Source of the DNA: Mytilus californianus
Taxonomy: Eukaryota; Mollusca; Bivalvia; Mytilida; Mytilidae
NCBI RefSeq assembly: GCF_021869535.1
Contig: NW_026262668.1
Coordinates: 15,298,348 to 15,362,347, forward strand
DNA length: 64,000 nt
Direction of reading: 5' to 3'
Shown: piece after piece, positions 1 through 10,965 of the stretch
Layout of the letters: every line of letters starts with the position of its first letter
Numbering within the stretch: position 1 is the first letter of the stretch
Position numbers and translations under genes: made by a program
Notes under the pieces: model-generated
Told to the model about the DNA's origin: nothing
What the model saw: only the letters and a program-made list of their open reading frames with translations
The model's database searches: none

Positions 1-930
1 TCTTAAGGTTGATACTTAGTAATCATTACGACCGTCGATCTTTAAACTGGTCATCGGCACGACAGTTTATCTTTAGATTGGTCATCACACGAAAGTCGAT
101 CTAAAGACTAGTCATCAGCACGACGGTTGATCTTTAGACTGGTCATCAGCACGACATACGATATTAAGTCTGGTCATCAACACGACAGTCGATATTAAGA
201 CTGGTCATCAGCACGACAATTGATCTTTAGACTGGTCATCAGCACGACAGTCGATCTTTAAACTGGACATTAGCACGACAGTCAATCTTAAAGCTGGTCA
301 TCAGCACGACAGCTGATCTAAATACTCGTCATCAGCACGATATCCGATCTTAAGGCTGGGCATCAGCACGGTTACTGATCTTAAGGCTCGTCGTCAACAT
401 GGCAACCGAACTCAGTCTGTCTGGTCATTAGCACGGCATTCGATATTAAGGCTCGCCATCAGCACGGCAGTCGATTTTAAGGCTGGTCATCAGCACGACA
501 GTCGATCTGAAGGCTGGTCATCAACACGACAGTAGATATTAAGGCTCGTCATCAGCACAACAGTCGATCTGAAGGCTGGTCATTAGCATGAAATTCGATC
601 TTAAGGCTGGTCATCAGCACGACAGCCGATCTTGATGCTGATCATTAACACGCCAGTAGATATTAAGGCTCGTCATCAGCACAACAGTCGAGCTCAGGCT
701 GGTCATTAGCACGACAGTCGATCTGGTTTTCCACAAAACTCGATTCATCAATCTTAGAGCCAATCTCATGATTTTTAATCGGGGCAAAAACGACTATTAA
801 ACTGCTTATCTGCACAACAGTCGATATTTAGACTGGTCACCAGTACAACAGCTATGTTAGTCTTAAGACTAATCGTCTCCACAAAAGCTTATTTGACCGC
901 TGGTCATCAGCATGACTGCGGTTAATTAAA
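1..930. repeat. 31-bp minisatellite, about 24 degenerate copies
   Basis: Head-to-tail copies of a unit with core CTGGTCATCAGCACGACAG followed by TCGATCTTAAGG. Starts near 481, 512, 543 and 574 give a period of 31 bp. Copies diverge by point changes such as GACTGG/GGCTGG and GTCGATC/GTAGATA. The array is already running at base 1, so its left edge is outside the window. It decays after about 740, with scattered partial units to about 920. No long reading frame runs through it. Confidence 0.9.
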
Positions 931-1815
931 AATAATTACATTACATGTAAACTATGTTAGAATCCGTAATTATGATTAGCTGACAACAATCGCGAGGCAC
1001 TTCAATATCATATCTTATTTCCGTATAAAATACAACAGCTATGGCTGCACGTGCTATCCGTCATAATGTTAATTGAATTTCTTGGTTGTATCATAAAAAT
1101 GACATAAGAATTGAATGCTTCTTTTTATAATTTTATAGGGTTGTAAAAGTGTTGATCGTGTGCACATTTTTAATATGAAGCGCGGAATACAAAATGTGCT
1201 TCGGTCAACGTTTTTTACACCCCATTGGAATTATAAAAAGAATCATGCCATTCTTTATTAAAACCAACAGCAACAAAAACAGATTTAAAGACTATCAAAG
1301 TCATACAAATAGGAAAATGATTACTATTACGTGTATCTTTTACTCAATATTATCAATCATAGCACTTTATATTTCGTGCGTCCGAAACTATTTTTTTAAT
1401 TCATCCTCGTCAAGATGTTCTAACCCATAGAATTCAAAACCAAAGAGGCAGAAAAATACGAGGAGTTATATGACCAAACGGTACATAAAATTGGTTGTTG
1501 TTTTTTTTTCTGATAAATTTCCAAAACAGTAAGTGATATGCGCCATTACACAAAGAAAACGATAAGTATTGCACAAATCAAACAAAAGTATAAAAGAATG
1601 ATACCGATTTCGAAGCCAAAAGCCGCCAAAATTTAACTTAGCCAGAAGCAGTTGTAACCTATGTTTAGGAAATTAACATGAATAACTTTAAAATATTCAA
1701 AGTGAACCATTTATTTCTGGTCAGAACCTGGAGCTGACTACTGAAGTCTTTATTATTTATTTGAAATATGTTTAGAATTCGAATATTTGTAAATTGAAAT
1801 AAAACCCTGTAAATT
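931..1815. other. AT-rich stretch, nothing recognised
   Basis: No gene or repeat recognised. A 78-codon plus-strand frame at 1194-1430 is lysine/asparagine/isoleucine-rich, as expected by chance in AT-rich DNA, and has no family resemblance I can see. Confidence 0.5.
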
Positions 1816-1966
1816 TCATGCGTCTGGCGAGTTTTCTGGATTTACCTTCACAAATGCTCAAACCCAAACATTTGAAAGACAGGAATGTATAAATACGTAG
1901 AAACGATTGGAGACCTGAAAAGAATAGCCAAATTCAGCTAAGGTCAATTTTGGAGGGAATTTAAAA
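1816..1966 (+). repeat. dispersed repeat family E, copy 1
   Basis: Contains TTTTCTGGATTTACCTTCA, then AACATTTGAAAG, then AATAGCCAAATTCAGCTAAGG. The same blocks in the same order recur at 44095-44280, with shorter copies at 40485-40590 and 58300-58345. It is a non-coding dispersed repeat, possibly SINE-derived; its class is not established here. Confidence 0.65.
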
Positions 1967-3119
1967 CTTTTTTTATTTTAATTAGCAATTATTTAATTTA
2001 TCAACGGGAACAGTAGAAAAATATGTTACAAATCATAAAAGTATTATGGTACATAAAATTTAAAGCATTTTGTATTGGTGTAAATTGTTTTTCTTCCTTT
2101 CTCTGGATTTGGTAAAATAAGGTAAATAAAAATAAACCATTTATGCAATTTACGAGTTTATTAGCTGTTAAAATTGCCACCTCGATGTTTAAAAGGAACT
2201 CATTTAACTAATAACACACTTTTGTATAAGTGGTAGAAGTCTATCCTATAATTATACAGACCAGGGGTGTGTCATAAATTTGGACGATCTAATGATATTT
2301 TGCCAACTACAGATATACATTTATATTTTATTTAAGACCCACGCCTGATGATATATCATAGAAATATTAACCTAATATATATTACTGAATGGTACCAGGA
2401 TCTGCTGTCAACTTAGATAAGGCCAGTAACACATTCTATTACATGCTATTTTTGGAAGCTATTGAAAAAAGTACACATTTCAGTGGCCAACCAAATTTCT
2501 GTTTATATTGAAAACAATCAGCGGTAATCTTTCGCTTAAAATGAATTGTCTTTTCTTCCTATTTTTGTCACTATCCTTGCAGATATTATCCGGCGCAAAA
2601 CATTAATTTGTTCAAATATTGACTTAATAAATCAATTACAGTCAAATTAATAGAATGTATTTAAAAAAAAATCTCATATCTTTCACTTTGCAGTAGAGGC
2701 TGACACAAACTACGATATTTATTTCAGCTTTACATAATTACGAAGATGTGACATTTACACTAGTTCTTGATTCAAACATTACACACCACATTACAAATAG
2801 TTATGCTGTAATAGTTTATAATTATATTTCGTTAATGGTTTCATAGTATACAGAAGTAGAAGATATCAGTAAGTTTGATTTCCTGTTTTAATAAGATACA
2901 TAATCTGCAGTACCAAATTCTAAGCCTGCTTTCTATGCTGAGGTTTTACAACCATTTGGGCGATGCCAATACTGATAGACTGATTGGCACAATTTTTCGG
3001 TTTTAATACTGGTTCTCTGTAACTATTTAAACTATTACATAGGGAGTGTGGCACACATGGTCATCGATTTTCTTCAAACTTCACACACTTCCTAGTCTTG
3101 ATGAAACAAACAAAAAATG
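1967..3119. other. AT-rich stretch, nothing recognised
   Basis: No coding frame, RNA gene or repeat recognised. Confidence 0.5.
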
Positions 3120-3144
3120 GCAAAATTTTGGTTGCTATGCATAT

Positions 3145-3162
3145 CGGTTGCCATAGCAACCG
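3145..3162. promoter_or_regulatory. RFX X-box-like palindrome
   Basis: CGGTTGCCATAGCAACCG is a perfect 8-bp-arm palindrome around a central pair and fits the RFX X-box pattern GTTNCC-AT-RGNAAC. A half-similar GGTTGCTATG lies just upstream at about 3130. No gene is visible next to it, so binding is inferred from the motif only. It may instead be part of a dispersed repeat. Confidence 0.45.
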
Positions 3163-3526
3163 ATGACCAGTTTTACCTGTTCTGGATATCTATGATTTAA
3201 GCTGAAAAAGGCTATTTTCAACATAATTTTTCATAGTAAATAAATAAGTGAAAGAATAATTTTTTATAATTTTATTAAATATATGCATTTTATTAATGTA
3301 ATTTAATAACTGATATTTTTATATCAATTTTCAATCATAACCACATATATCCCCCTTTTTATGTGGTTTGCATTAGGTAAAAAATACCCTTTTGAAGTCA
3401 TTTTTGAATGCTCACCAAATTTTTTTGCGGACACCTGAGTAAAAGTCAACCATGAATTCATAAATACAATAGTCTTATCTTATCAATGACGCGAAAAAGT
3501 CATGGGGAAGTATGTCTCATTATTTT

Positions 3527-3540
3527 GTTACCATGGATAC
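3527..3540. promoter_or_regulatory. X-box-like site
   Basis: GTTACCATGGATAC matches the X-box pattern with one mismatch in the right half (GATAC for GNAAC). It lies 0.38 kb from the palindrome at 3145. Confidence 0.3.
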
Positions 3541-4051
3541 AAAATGCTTAGTTTTAATTTTTTCAGAAAAAAAAAATTGAAAAATTTTGAAAAAAAATGT
3601 TTTAAAACCTAATTCTGCAGTCAGAAAAAATAAATAAATATACAATTTGTAGATATTATTGTAATCATCAAAATTTTAAACATATTCATATATAACGGTA
3701 TTATTTCATGATGATACACAAGTTTAAAACAATTTTGAAAAAGTTTCAGTTAGTTCTTAGATGTGCACAAAAGTAGGAAAACTAAAACACTTATCAAGTT
3801 TCATTGTATACACACATGTGTATATAATAATAATTTTGCTAGTATAGTATATCGATAATGGTGTTACCACTTGAAGGAAACAAACACAATTTCTCTAATC
3901 TGGATAAAAGTGCTGATTATGAAGAAATTTCAGTCTAATTTCATGATCATGAAAAATATACAAGAAAAACATTTACTTAATCTAGAAAAATCAAATAAAA
4001 TCATTTAAAAAATTATATATATTCAATTGTGCAATATTTGCCATTGAATTC

Positions 4052-4065
4052 GTTGCCATGGAAAC
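4052..4065. promoter_or_regulatory. X-box-like site
   Basis: GTTGCCATGGAAAC fits the X-box pattern on both halves. It is the third such site within 0.9 kb. Confidence 0.35.
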
Positions 4066-4229
4066 AAGCAGTCCATACCTACATTATGAGCTGTTTATTT
4101 TTCTTATTCATTCTTAAACTCAATGTTGAAATGGCAAAGCATGCATAGCTATACGTTTTGAATAATATTTGTATTATTGGATGATGAGTATCTATATGAA
4201 GATAATTTTTGAGTTAAGTTGAAAAACAA

Positions 4230-4740
4230 ACAATTTCAGAAAGGTCCTGCAATAGGGGTAGGCTTGGATGAAGGCGGACAATTTGAAATATCACTGGAAA
4301 TCGGGATCAATTAGACAAGGACAGAAATTTCAACTGGTCAACTAGGGAGCCCCTAAAATAATTCATGCAAGGGTTCTTTAGCAAACAAATTGCGTAACCA
4401 GCCAGGTCGGGTACAGTCAACCGTCGATCCGTCGGTCCCTGCTATCCATCCGACATATTTCTTGTTTGCCGTTCTGGCCGGGGAGGAATTTTTGAGATTT
4501 ATTCCCAAAAGTCCATTTCCCTACGAGGACCCGCGGAAAATCTGTCAGCGGGCAGCTGCGGGTCTTACGACAGCCAGGGCGGGGGGGGGGGGGGGAATAG
4601 GGGGAATATAACATCTAGACAATTTTCATATAAGGGGTCCCACTGACTGCCTCAAGAGAGGGCCCGCTACAACCAAATGTTTCCAATGAAAGGCGGGGGT
4701 AGGTCCTTCGGGCCCCCAGGATCTGACTAAGGTAGCACTA
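4230..4740 (-). repeat. dispersed repeat family F, copy 1, with poly-G tract
   Basis: A GC-rich island in AT-rich surroundings. It shares blocks with 9590-9760: TGCAATAGG..TAGG, AGGGACAGAAATTT-like, a block around GGAGCCCCTAAAATAATT, then GCAAGGGTTCTT. The 4390-4600 part has overlapping reading frames on both strands (73 and 65 codons); I take these as a composition effect. A run of 15 G at 4581-4595 could form a G-quadruplex. A short inverted repeat, GGGTAGGTCCTTCGGGCCC, lies near 4699. Confidence 0.6.
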
Positions 4741-4872
4741 TCTTAACATTAGTAATAGGCATTGGATTATTCAAATTTGAGAAAATAACGATTATCTTTA
4801 TGGATTTTTAGCAGCAAATTAAAAAATATTGACAATATGAAAACTTAACACAGGGTAAAGTTAAAAGAATTA
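4741..4872. other. short spacer, nothing recognised
   Basis: AT-rich sequence between two dispersed repeats. Confidence 0.5.
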
Positions 4873-5022
4873 TATACATGTAGCTGAAGGACGCCTCCGG
4901 GTGCGGGAGTTTCTCGCTGCATTGAAGACCCATTGGTGGCCTTCGGCTGTTGTCTGCTCTATGGTCGGGTTGTTGTCTCTTTGACACATTCCCCATTTCC
5001 ATTCTCAATTTTATGTACATAT
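4873..5022 (-). repeat. dispersed repeat family B, copy 1
   Basis: Reverse complement of the repeat at 33866-34021, about 90% alike by eye. Shared blocks in family orientation are AATGGAAATGGGGAATGTGT, AGAGACAACAACCCGACC, TCTTCAATGCAGCGAGAAA and CCCGCACCCGGAGGCGTCC. The high similarity implies recent spread. The 70-codon frame across it is the repeat, not a gene. I recall this unit as common in mussel transcripts; its class is not settled from this window. Confidence 0.8.
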
Positions 5023-5155
5023 AATTTGATTTTCACTGAAAGCCCAATACAGAAAGATGTTTCTCAAATTTAGTATATTGGCTTTCTTTTAACAAAAAAA
5101 AAAAAAATAGATTTTACTATGAAACAGAACTCAATGTTTATAACATATTATACAT

Positions 5156-5239
5156 GTGACTTTTTGACCGTGACTTTTTGTCTGTGACTTTTTGTCTGTG
5201 ACTTTTTGTATGTGACTTTTTGTCTGTGACTTTCTGTCC
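5156..5239. repeat. 14-bp tandem repeat, 6 copies
   Basis: Unit GTGACTTTTTGTCT repeated six times with changes at the last positions (ACC, TAT, TCC). Confidence 0.9.
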
Positions 5240-5430
5240 TACATTCTGACAGTTATCTTGACCAGGAAAAATGACTATATACCTGTTTATATGTAAAAGG
5301 ATTTGCATCAAATTTATAGAAACACTTAGATTGAACCATTAATTTTATCAAATAAGAAAATATAAAATGATTTTCAAACATATTAGCAAACGATAAATGT
5401 ATTGACTTTCGGATACATTTAAAATAAGGC

Positions 5431-5660
5431 AAGGCTCTTGCATACCTCAAGTTAAGTCCGCGAATATGTTTACTTATATTAATATTTTAAACTACCAAGA
5501 TATCGTGCATACAGGGGCTCATGCATACCTCAAGTAGTCCTCAAAATGTTTTTTTGTTTGTTATGAAAATATTTAAAACTACCAAGATATCCTGCACAAG
5601 GCTCGGGCATGCCTTAAGTTGGACGTGGAAATAAATATTTACTGTTAAGAAAATATTAAA
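5431..5660. repeat. 83-84-bp tandem repeat, about 2.7 copies
   Basis: The block GGCTC..GCATACCTCAAGT, followed by AAACTACCAAGATATC.TGCA, recurs with GCTC at 5434, 5517 and 5601. Copies differ by substitutions and small indels. It begins under 200 bp after the 14-bp array. Confidence 0.8.
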
Positions 5661-5994
5661 AAACAAACTATATTGGAATTATCAACTTACATGTATTTGT
5701 GGCCTACTTCACACCTTTTTTGTGTTACTTTATATTTGTGATCAAACTTGTCAAATTATAACCGGTAATATACGACATGATTTACAACACAGTAAAATAC
5801 AATCTACTACTCAATACTATAAAAAGTTTAAATAACCCCGTGCTCGTCACAGTACCCTTAACTGTTTCCCCCAGGTTTTTTTTTATTATTTGATAAAGAC
5901 TTTACCATTCAATCTTAATGTTGTTTTTTATAATAAATTTTAAACAAATCCTATAAGATATAAATAAGTATTAGGTAGTACAACATTCAAGACA

Positions 5995-6440
5995 CAGTCA
6001 ACGTTGGTCAGGTCAAGTTTTTTACCCAAAAACATATATTTTTCCTGTATTTTTTTTTAATAATATAAAATAACACAGAAAGTTTCATCGGTTAGGTCAT
6101 TGATGTTGTTGGTCAGTTTATTGTCAACGTTAGAAAGGTCACTTTTTCGGAATTTTTTATAAATTTTTCCTATATTTATATATTAAATGATGAAATTTTA
6201 TTATTATTTCAAATTTAACATAAATCTTTTAAGAAATCAAAGAGGTTATTAGCATATTCGTTTGGTCCTGTCATTGTCAGCGTTGGTCAGGTCAAGTTTT
6301 CGGAAGATTTAAAGAAGTTTTCAATATGTTTTCTTATATTTATGTATTAAATGGTCTAAATTTATCACAATTCAAATTTGACATGAATCCTTTGAGAAAT
6401 AAAAAAGTTATTGGCATTTTCGCTTTGGTCCAGTCATTAG
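5995..6440. repeat. about 155-bp degenerate tandem repeat
   Basis: The block GTCA(A/G)CGTTGGTCAGGTCAAG starts near 5997, 6123 (diverged) and 6277, with a last partial at 6432. It is followed each time by a TTTTCC/TATATTTATRTATTAAATG stretch and CAAATTTRACATRAATC. The first interval (about 126 bp) is shorter than the next (about 155 bp). Confidence 0.75.
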
Positions 6441-6674
6441 AGTAACTCACCAAAGGGAGATAATTCGTATTGTGAGGAATATTGCACATGATCATTTTTT
6501 AGAAATTAATTTCACATGTTTCTAGGTAGATTCCCCATAACTTTTTTTGAATTTTGATAAAAACAAGAATGAAATTGATTGTTTTTGTGTTTCTTTTTAA
6601 TAGATGTAGCCGCATAATTTCACTGCACTACACCAAATATTGTATTTTTCTCAAAAATCCCAACTTTCTCCGTT

Positions 6675-6688
6675 GTTACCATGGTAAC
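6675..6688. promoter_or_regulatory. perfect X-box-like palindrome
   Basis: GTTACCATGGTAAC is an exact 14-bp palindrome and an ideal RFX X-box core. It lies in non-coding DNA with no adjacent gene seen. Confidence 0.45.
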
Positions 6689-6809
6689 CAACCAATATAT
6701 ATATCGGTTGGCATTATTTTTCTGACTAGGCTTATAGGATCTACATATCAGCCAATTTTCAGAAAGATCGGTGACTATGCGTGCCGAAAAAGTTTAAGTG
6801 GTTACAGAG

Positions 6810-6945
6810 AATGAGTATTAAATTTCTTTGCAACTTCGTATTTGATTCGAGCGCCAATGATATGTCTAATGTTAACGAAACGCGCGTCTGGCGTACCAAA
6901 TTCTAAGGCTAGTATCTTTGATGAGTAATAAAAATGCTTGCTGTT
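6810..6945 (+). repeat. SINE-like family D, copy 1
   Basis: Contains ACTTCGTATTTGATTCGAGCG, then ACGAAACGCGCGTCTGGCGT, then AAATTCTAAGGCTAGTATC and TTTGATGAG. The same order occurs at 17280, 23525, 34055 and 40140. The core includes the self-complementary ACGCGCGT. Confidence 0.75.
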
Positions 6946-7169
6946 TTCGGTGTTAGGAATTATGAGCATAAATAACCCTTTGAAATCACCTGCTACCACT
7001 GTTTGAAATAATCACTAAAGTCAGTGCTAGATTCGGGGCAACAGTTTATCGATGTCAAAATCTGATTGATATACCAAGGAGATCCAAACAAGGTAAAATC
7101 ACAAATTGAGGGAATAAATAAACAAATCACTCGAAAAAAAATATTTCAAAAAGCAAGATTGCTACTTAC

Positions 7170-7390
7170 GACTGTAATACAAGTGAGAGGTTTAGCTAGC
7201 TATAAAACCAGGTTTAATCCATCATTTTTTACCTCAGGAAATGCCTGTACCAAGTCAGGAATATGACAGTTGTTTTCCATTCGTTTGATGCGTTTGAGCT
7301 TTGGATTTTGCCATTTGATAGGGGACATTCCATTTTGAATTTTCCTTTGAGTTCGGTATTTGTTTTATTTTACTTTTTGATACTTTAATT
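7170..7390 (-). repeat. dispersed repeat family C, copy 1
   Basis: Reverse complement of the repeat at 18240-18440 and 40733-41000. It reads GTGAGAGGTTTAGCTAGCTA, AAACCAGGTTTAATCCA, CCATTCGTTTGATG and TTTGCCATTTGATA, then TTGAGTTCGGTATTTGTT. The small plus-strand frame at 7066-7266 runs into it and is not a gene. Confidence 0.75.
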
Positions 7391-9490
7391 TAACAACTGT
7401 TTTGCTGATTTGTCTCCTTTTTTGATATATCAGGTGTTACTTCTTCGAATAAAGTTGTTCTCAGACTGTTTTGACTTTTTGTCATTTTGAATAACTATAC
7501 TCTGACCATTGTTATACATACAACCACGACCTGTATATTGGGTATATATTTCAAAACTTATAGATATTGCAAGGTTTGTAGTTGTTATTCCTATTTCAAC
7601 AATGTTAAATGTCTTATAGTTTTCAATGGAAAGTGTCCTTACCATTTCATTATTTTAGTCTTTTCCTATAATGTTTTCCCTTTATTGCAGATAGTTTGGA
7701 ACTCCCGAATGTTTATGTATCTTTGAATTTAGAACATTTGTTTGTGCTTAAGAAAGCAGACTGTGCGGAGTGTTTGATAAAATCTGTTCCAGTCTTATAA
7801 AAATGTTTTATTCTTCGAAATACAAATTAAGATTGTAGATCTTCTTACACTTTTGCTGCGAGCATTATACTAGTTTATTAAAATATTCAAATTAAAATAG
7901 CATAAATATCATATTAACTAAACAAGGTTTGATAATGTTATAATGTTAGGAAGCAAATGTATTTCAATTAATAGCTTTTAACTGCATGCACCCAAACTGG
8001 TTTTGTTTGTGCACTGAAACCTATTTACGCATTATTGTTTACCTTTAGGACTTATCATAAGTAAAATATAGATTAAATAACTGTTTTCCGGATTTAATTC
8101 GATTTGATTTTTTCAGGTCCGTTGTAATGATTATTTGTGAATTAGTGAAAACCTATTGAAAACAAAATGGCGAATAAGAAAATACTTGTATTTACTTTTT
8201 TAATCAGTAATCATGTGTAGAACGTATTATCTACAAATAAATATAACTGATTGTACAACTCAAAACTTGTTGATATGAATTCAGTACTTTATTACCATTA
8301 ACTTTTATAATTCGTAATTACAAATAAAATGTCTTTATGTCAGACAAAACAATAACAACAAAACTTTAAAATTTCTTAATTTAGATTTATTTGAAAAGCA
8401 TATTTAAAGTTTTATATAAATATCAAGAATCGTTCTTTATCGTCATTTTATATTAGTTACTTGTTTAGTGATATTTGTTTGAAAAAATTAAAGATATCAC
8501 CGCATTCAGAATAATATTTCTAAATAATCGGTAACGAAATAATATTTTTCTATTTTTTTTTTACATGTGGGTTATTTTGACCCAAAACTTGACTGCATTT
8601 TTATTTAATTTGGAGTGTCTCGTATTTTGTTTCCCTTTCATTAAAGCTTGACATGTATTCATTCCGATCAATTTTTATTACAAAATTCAAATCGCTTCTT
8701 AGTTCATCCGTTCATATTTCCTTTTGTCGTAATAACAACTTACAAAGTTAAAATATAGCTATGTTCACTTTTCTGACTCTGATTAAAAGATATGATTGGA
8801 GTGAAATAATTTATTCGAGTTTCTTAATCTCTCTGGTTGTAATTTCATATAGGAAAAGAATCCCTCTGAAAATATTTTGAATAAATCATATCTAATATAT
8901 ACTGATAAATCAAAAGAAATGATAATCGGTACAAATCCTTAACCATTTATCTAACAAATATGAAAGGTATAAATTATATCCATATTAATGCAAAACATTT
9001 AAAGGACCATAACACAAAGAGACGCTTGTTTCCAAATTAGGGTGTCAGTTACGTTTGTATACAAGCTGACACTGCGTGTTAAAACCCCGGTCTCATCAAT
9101 GATAAGTTGGGCTACTTTGTTGATACATTGGTCTGTCATCTTAAATAAAAGGTATAAATCTACACAATTGCGTGGGACTACATAATTAATTATGGTGTCA
9201 TGTACAATATTAAGTTAAACAGCGCAAAGGTATGTAAACATGCTAAAAGCATCTTATTTTGTTAGCATATTCAACAAAGCAAGCTGTATAAAAATTCCGT
9301 CTTATCAATTATATATATAAAGTATAGTCATCCGGTGCATATGGAGCTTTCCTTGATATTTTTGCGATATCTGTTACGCGTACTTGGGACATAACTTAAA
9401 GCAAAGACTTCTATTCTCATAGAGTTGTCCAACGCACAGTAATCCATGATTTGATCCTTGCATTATATTTTATGTTATTGCTGGTAAGAT
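7391..9490. other. AT-rich non-coding stretch
   Basis: Nothing recognised in 2.1 kb. Short frames at 7430-7726 overlap on both strands and look like chance. Confidence 0.5.
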
Positions 9491-9496
9491 TTTGAA

Positions 9497-9930
9497 TGAT
9501 TGATTGATTGATTGATTGTTGGTTGCTTAACGTCCAGTGGCAAATATTTCATGCGTGTTAAGGACGAGAACGAATTAAGAATAAATGCAATAGGTAGGTC
9601 CGGTAATAGAAGTCAACTGGGTTGCAGGTCGGGAAATTTGGACTGCCACGGGAAAATGAGGATATATAGGATAGGGACAGAAATTTAGCCTTGCAACAGG
9701 CCACCTACGGACCCCTCAAAGAGTTTTTGCAAGGGTTCTTCACGTGCAGAGAGCGTGGCACTCTCTCTACACCAGGCATCGGATTTAACGTCCCCATTCT
9801 GACCGGACATGGCTGCGTACTTGATACATCCCGCACAGCCAAACGGACGCCCCACTTTGGCAAGGGTTTTACTGCCGGTCGGAAGAAGACCTGTAGTGAC
9901 CATATTTCTATTCCCCAGTGGTAAGATTTT
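9497..9930 (-). repeat. dispersed repeat family F, copy 2, with ATCA tail
   Basis: On the minus strand this reads as a GC-rich body ending GGACGTTAAGCAACCAACA, followed by five ATCA repeats (plus strand TGAT repeats at 9497-9518). A simple-repeat tail after a TTAA-containing end is typical of SINE or LINE 3' ends. A GTTTAAC motif followed by a CAAA-repeat tail is seen at 44770-44792. The body (9600-9930) is near 50% GC against about 32% around it. Frames of 72-81 codons on both strands reflect that composition. Parts of the body align with 4230-4400. Confidence 0.65.
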
Positions 9931-10021
9931 GGATTAACGAGATAAACCAATGATGTGCCTATTCCTTCTATCGTTAAGGTTTCTTTCTATGTCCATTGAT
10001 ATAACTTATAAACAATGTTAG

Positions 10022-10215
10022 AGTGCCATATGTGGAGCAGGATCTGCTTACTTTTCCTGACACCCCTTATTTTGGTGGGGTTCTTGTTGCTCAGTCTTTA
10101 ATTTTCTGTTGTGTGTTTGTAAACTGTTGTTTTTATTTTTGTCGTTTTTCATTTTTTGCTATGACGTTATCAGTTTTTCATCGACTTATGAGTTTAAATT
10201 TAGACTTGAACGTAA
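10022..10215 (+). mobile_element. retroelement family R, 3' untranslated fragment
   Basis: Contains GTGCCATATGTGGAGCAGGA, TCTGCTTAC, TTTTGGTGGGGTTCTTGTTG, CTCAGTCTTTAATTTTCTGT, then TCGACTTATGAGTTTAAAT. I recall this series as the region after the stop codon of a reverse-transcriptase element common in mussels; its coding end is seen at 26409-26549. No coding sequence remains here. Other fragments of this 3' region lie at 14132, 34530, 42595, 55800 and 59885. Confidence 0.65.
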
Positions 10216-10534
10216 GCGATTTTGACTGCATTTTGTAAGCAATTTTTGTTTGTTGCTTATAATCTACTTGTGGTGAGTTAATCGATAGTATGTTGCTTCA
10301 TGATTTATTTGACGTTTTCTATGGAATTATTTGTTCTTTTCTTTGTTTTTAGTTTTTTATGTTTCTTTTTTTCTTATTTCAAGGAATTTTCATGTTTTTT
10401 CATATTGTTTGACAGGTCGATTGTTGGTAGTTGGTGTAGCATACTTTTATGCCCTTTATTGTTTTGTTATTTTTTTTAATACGACTTTTTGCTTAAAATG
10501 AATAAATAAGCATATATTAAATTCTATAATAACA

Positions 10535-10965
10535 ATAACGGTTCCAATTTTTCTGCACGAGATGCGCATTTTGACAATAAATATCTCTTCAGTGATGTTC
10601 GAGGCCGAATTATTTGAAAATCCAAAGCTTATTAAGAAAATGAAGCGCTCTTTATAAACCTAAAAGGACAAAAAAGTATAGCCAAAGTCGGTCAATGAAT
10701 CAGAGCTTTGCATGAGGGAGATATATTTCTTAATTCAAAAGATTTCCAAAATTTTGAAACAGCAAATTTTAATAACACAAAATCCGTATTTTCACGCCAG
10801 TACAGAAATACTAGCTACTGGGCTGGTGATACCCTCGAGGACTAACAGTTCATCACCAGAGGTATCGATCCAGTGGTAGTAATAATACCAACGGTATCAA
10901 TTAGTCTGCACCAGATGAGCATTTCGACAATAAATGTCTTTTCAGTGATGCTCAGAATAAACTAG
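10535..10965 (-). repeat. family G repeat in head-to-tail partial dimer
   Basis: Two copies of a core, plus strand GACAATAAATRTCTYTTCAGTGATG, start near 10552 and 10909, about 357 bp apart in the same orientation. Between them are CTATAAACCTAAAAGG-type sequence and CAGTACAGAAATACTAGC, GGGCTGGTGATACCCTCGAG, GGTAGTAATAATACCAACGG. This looks like one full unit plus the start of the next, so the family may be tandem in places. Single cores on the opposite strand lie at 34612 and 56340. Confidence 0.65.

Noticed and set aside
1-930. Could the regular 31-bp array be a CRISPR array?
   Set aside because: The unit repeats without unique spacers and the genome is clearly animal; it is a minisatellite.
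9685-9950. Overlapping 72-81-codon frames on both strands
   Set aside because: They follow from the GC-rich body of repeat family F; no domain and no preferred strand.
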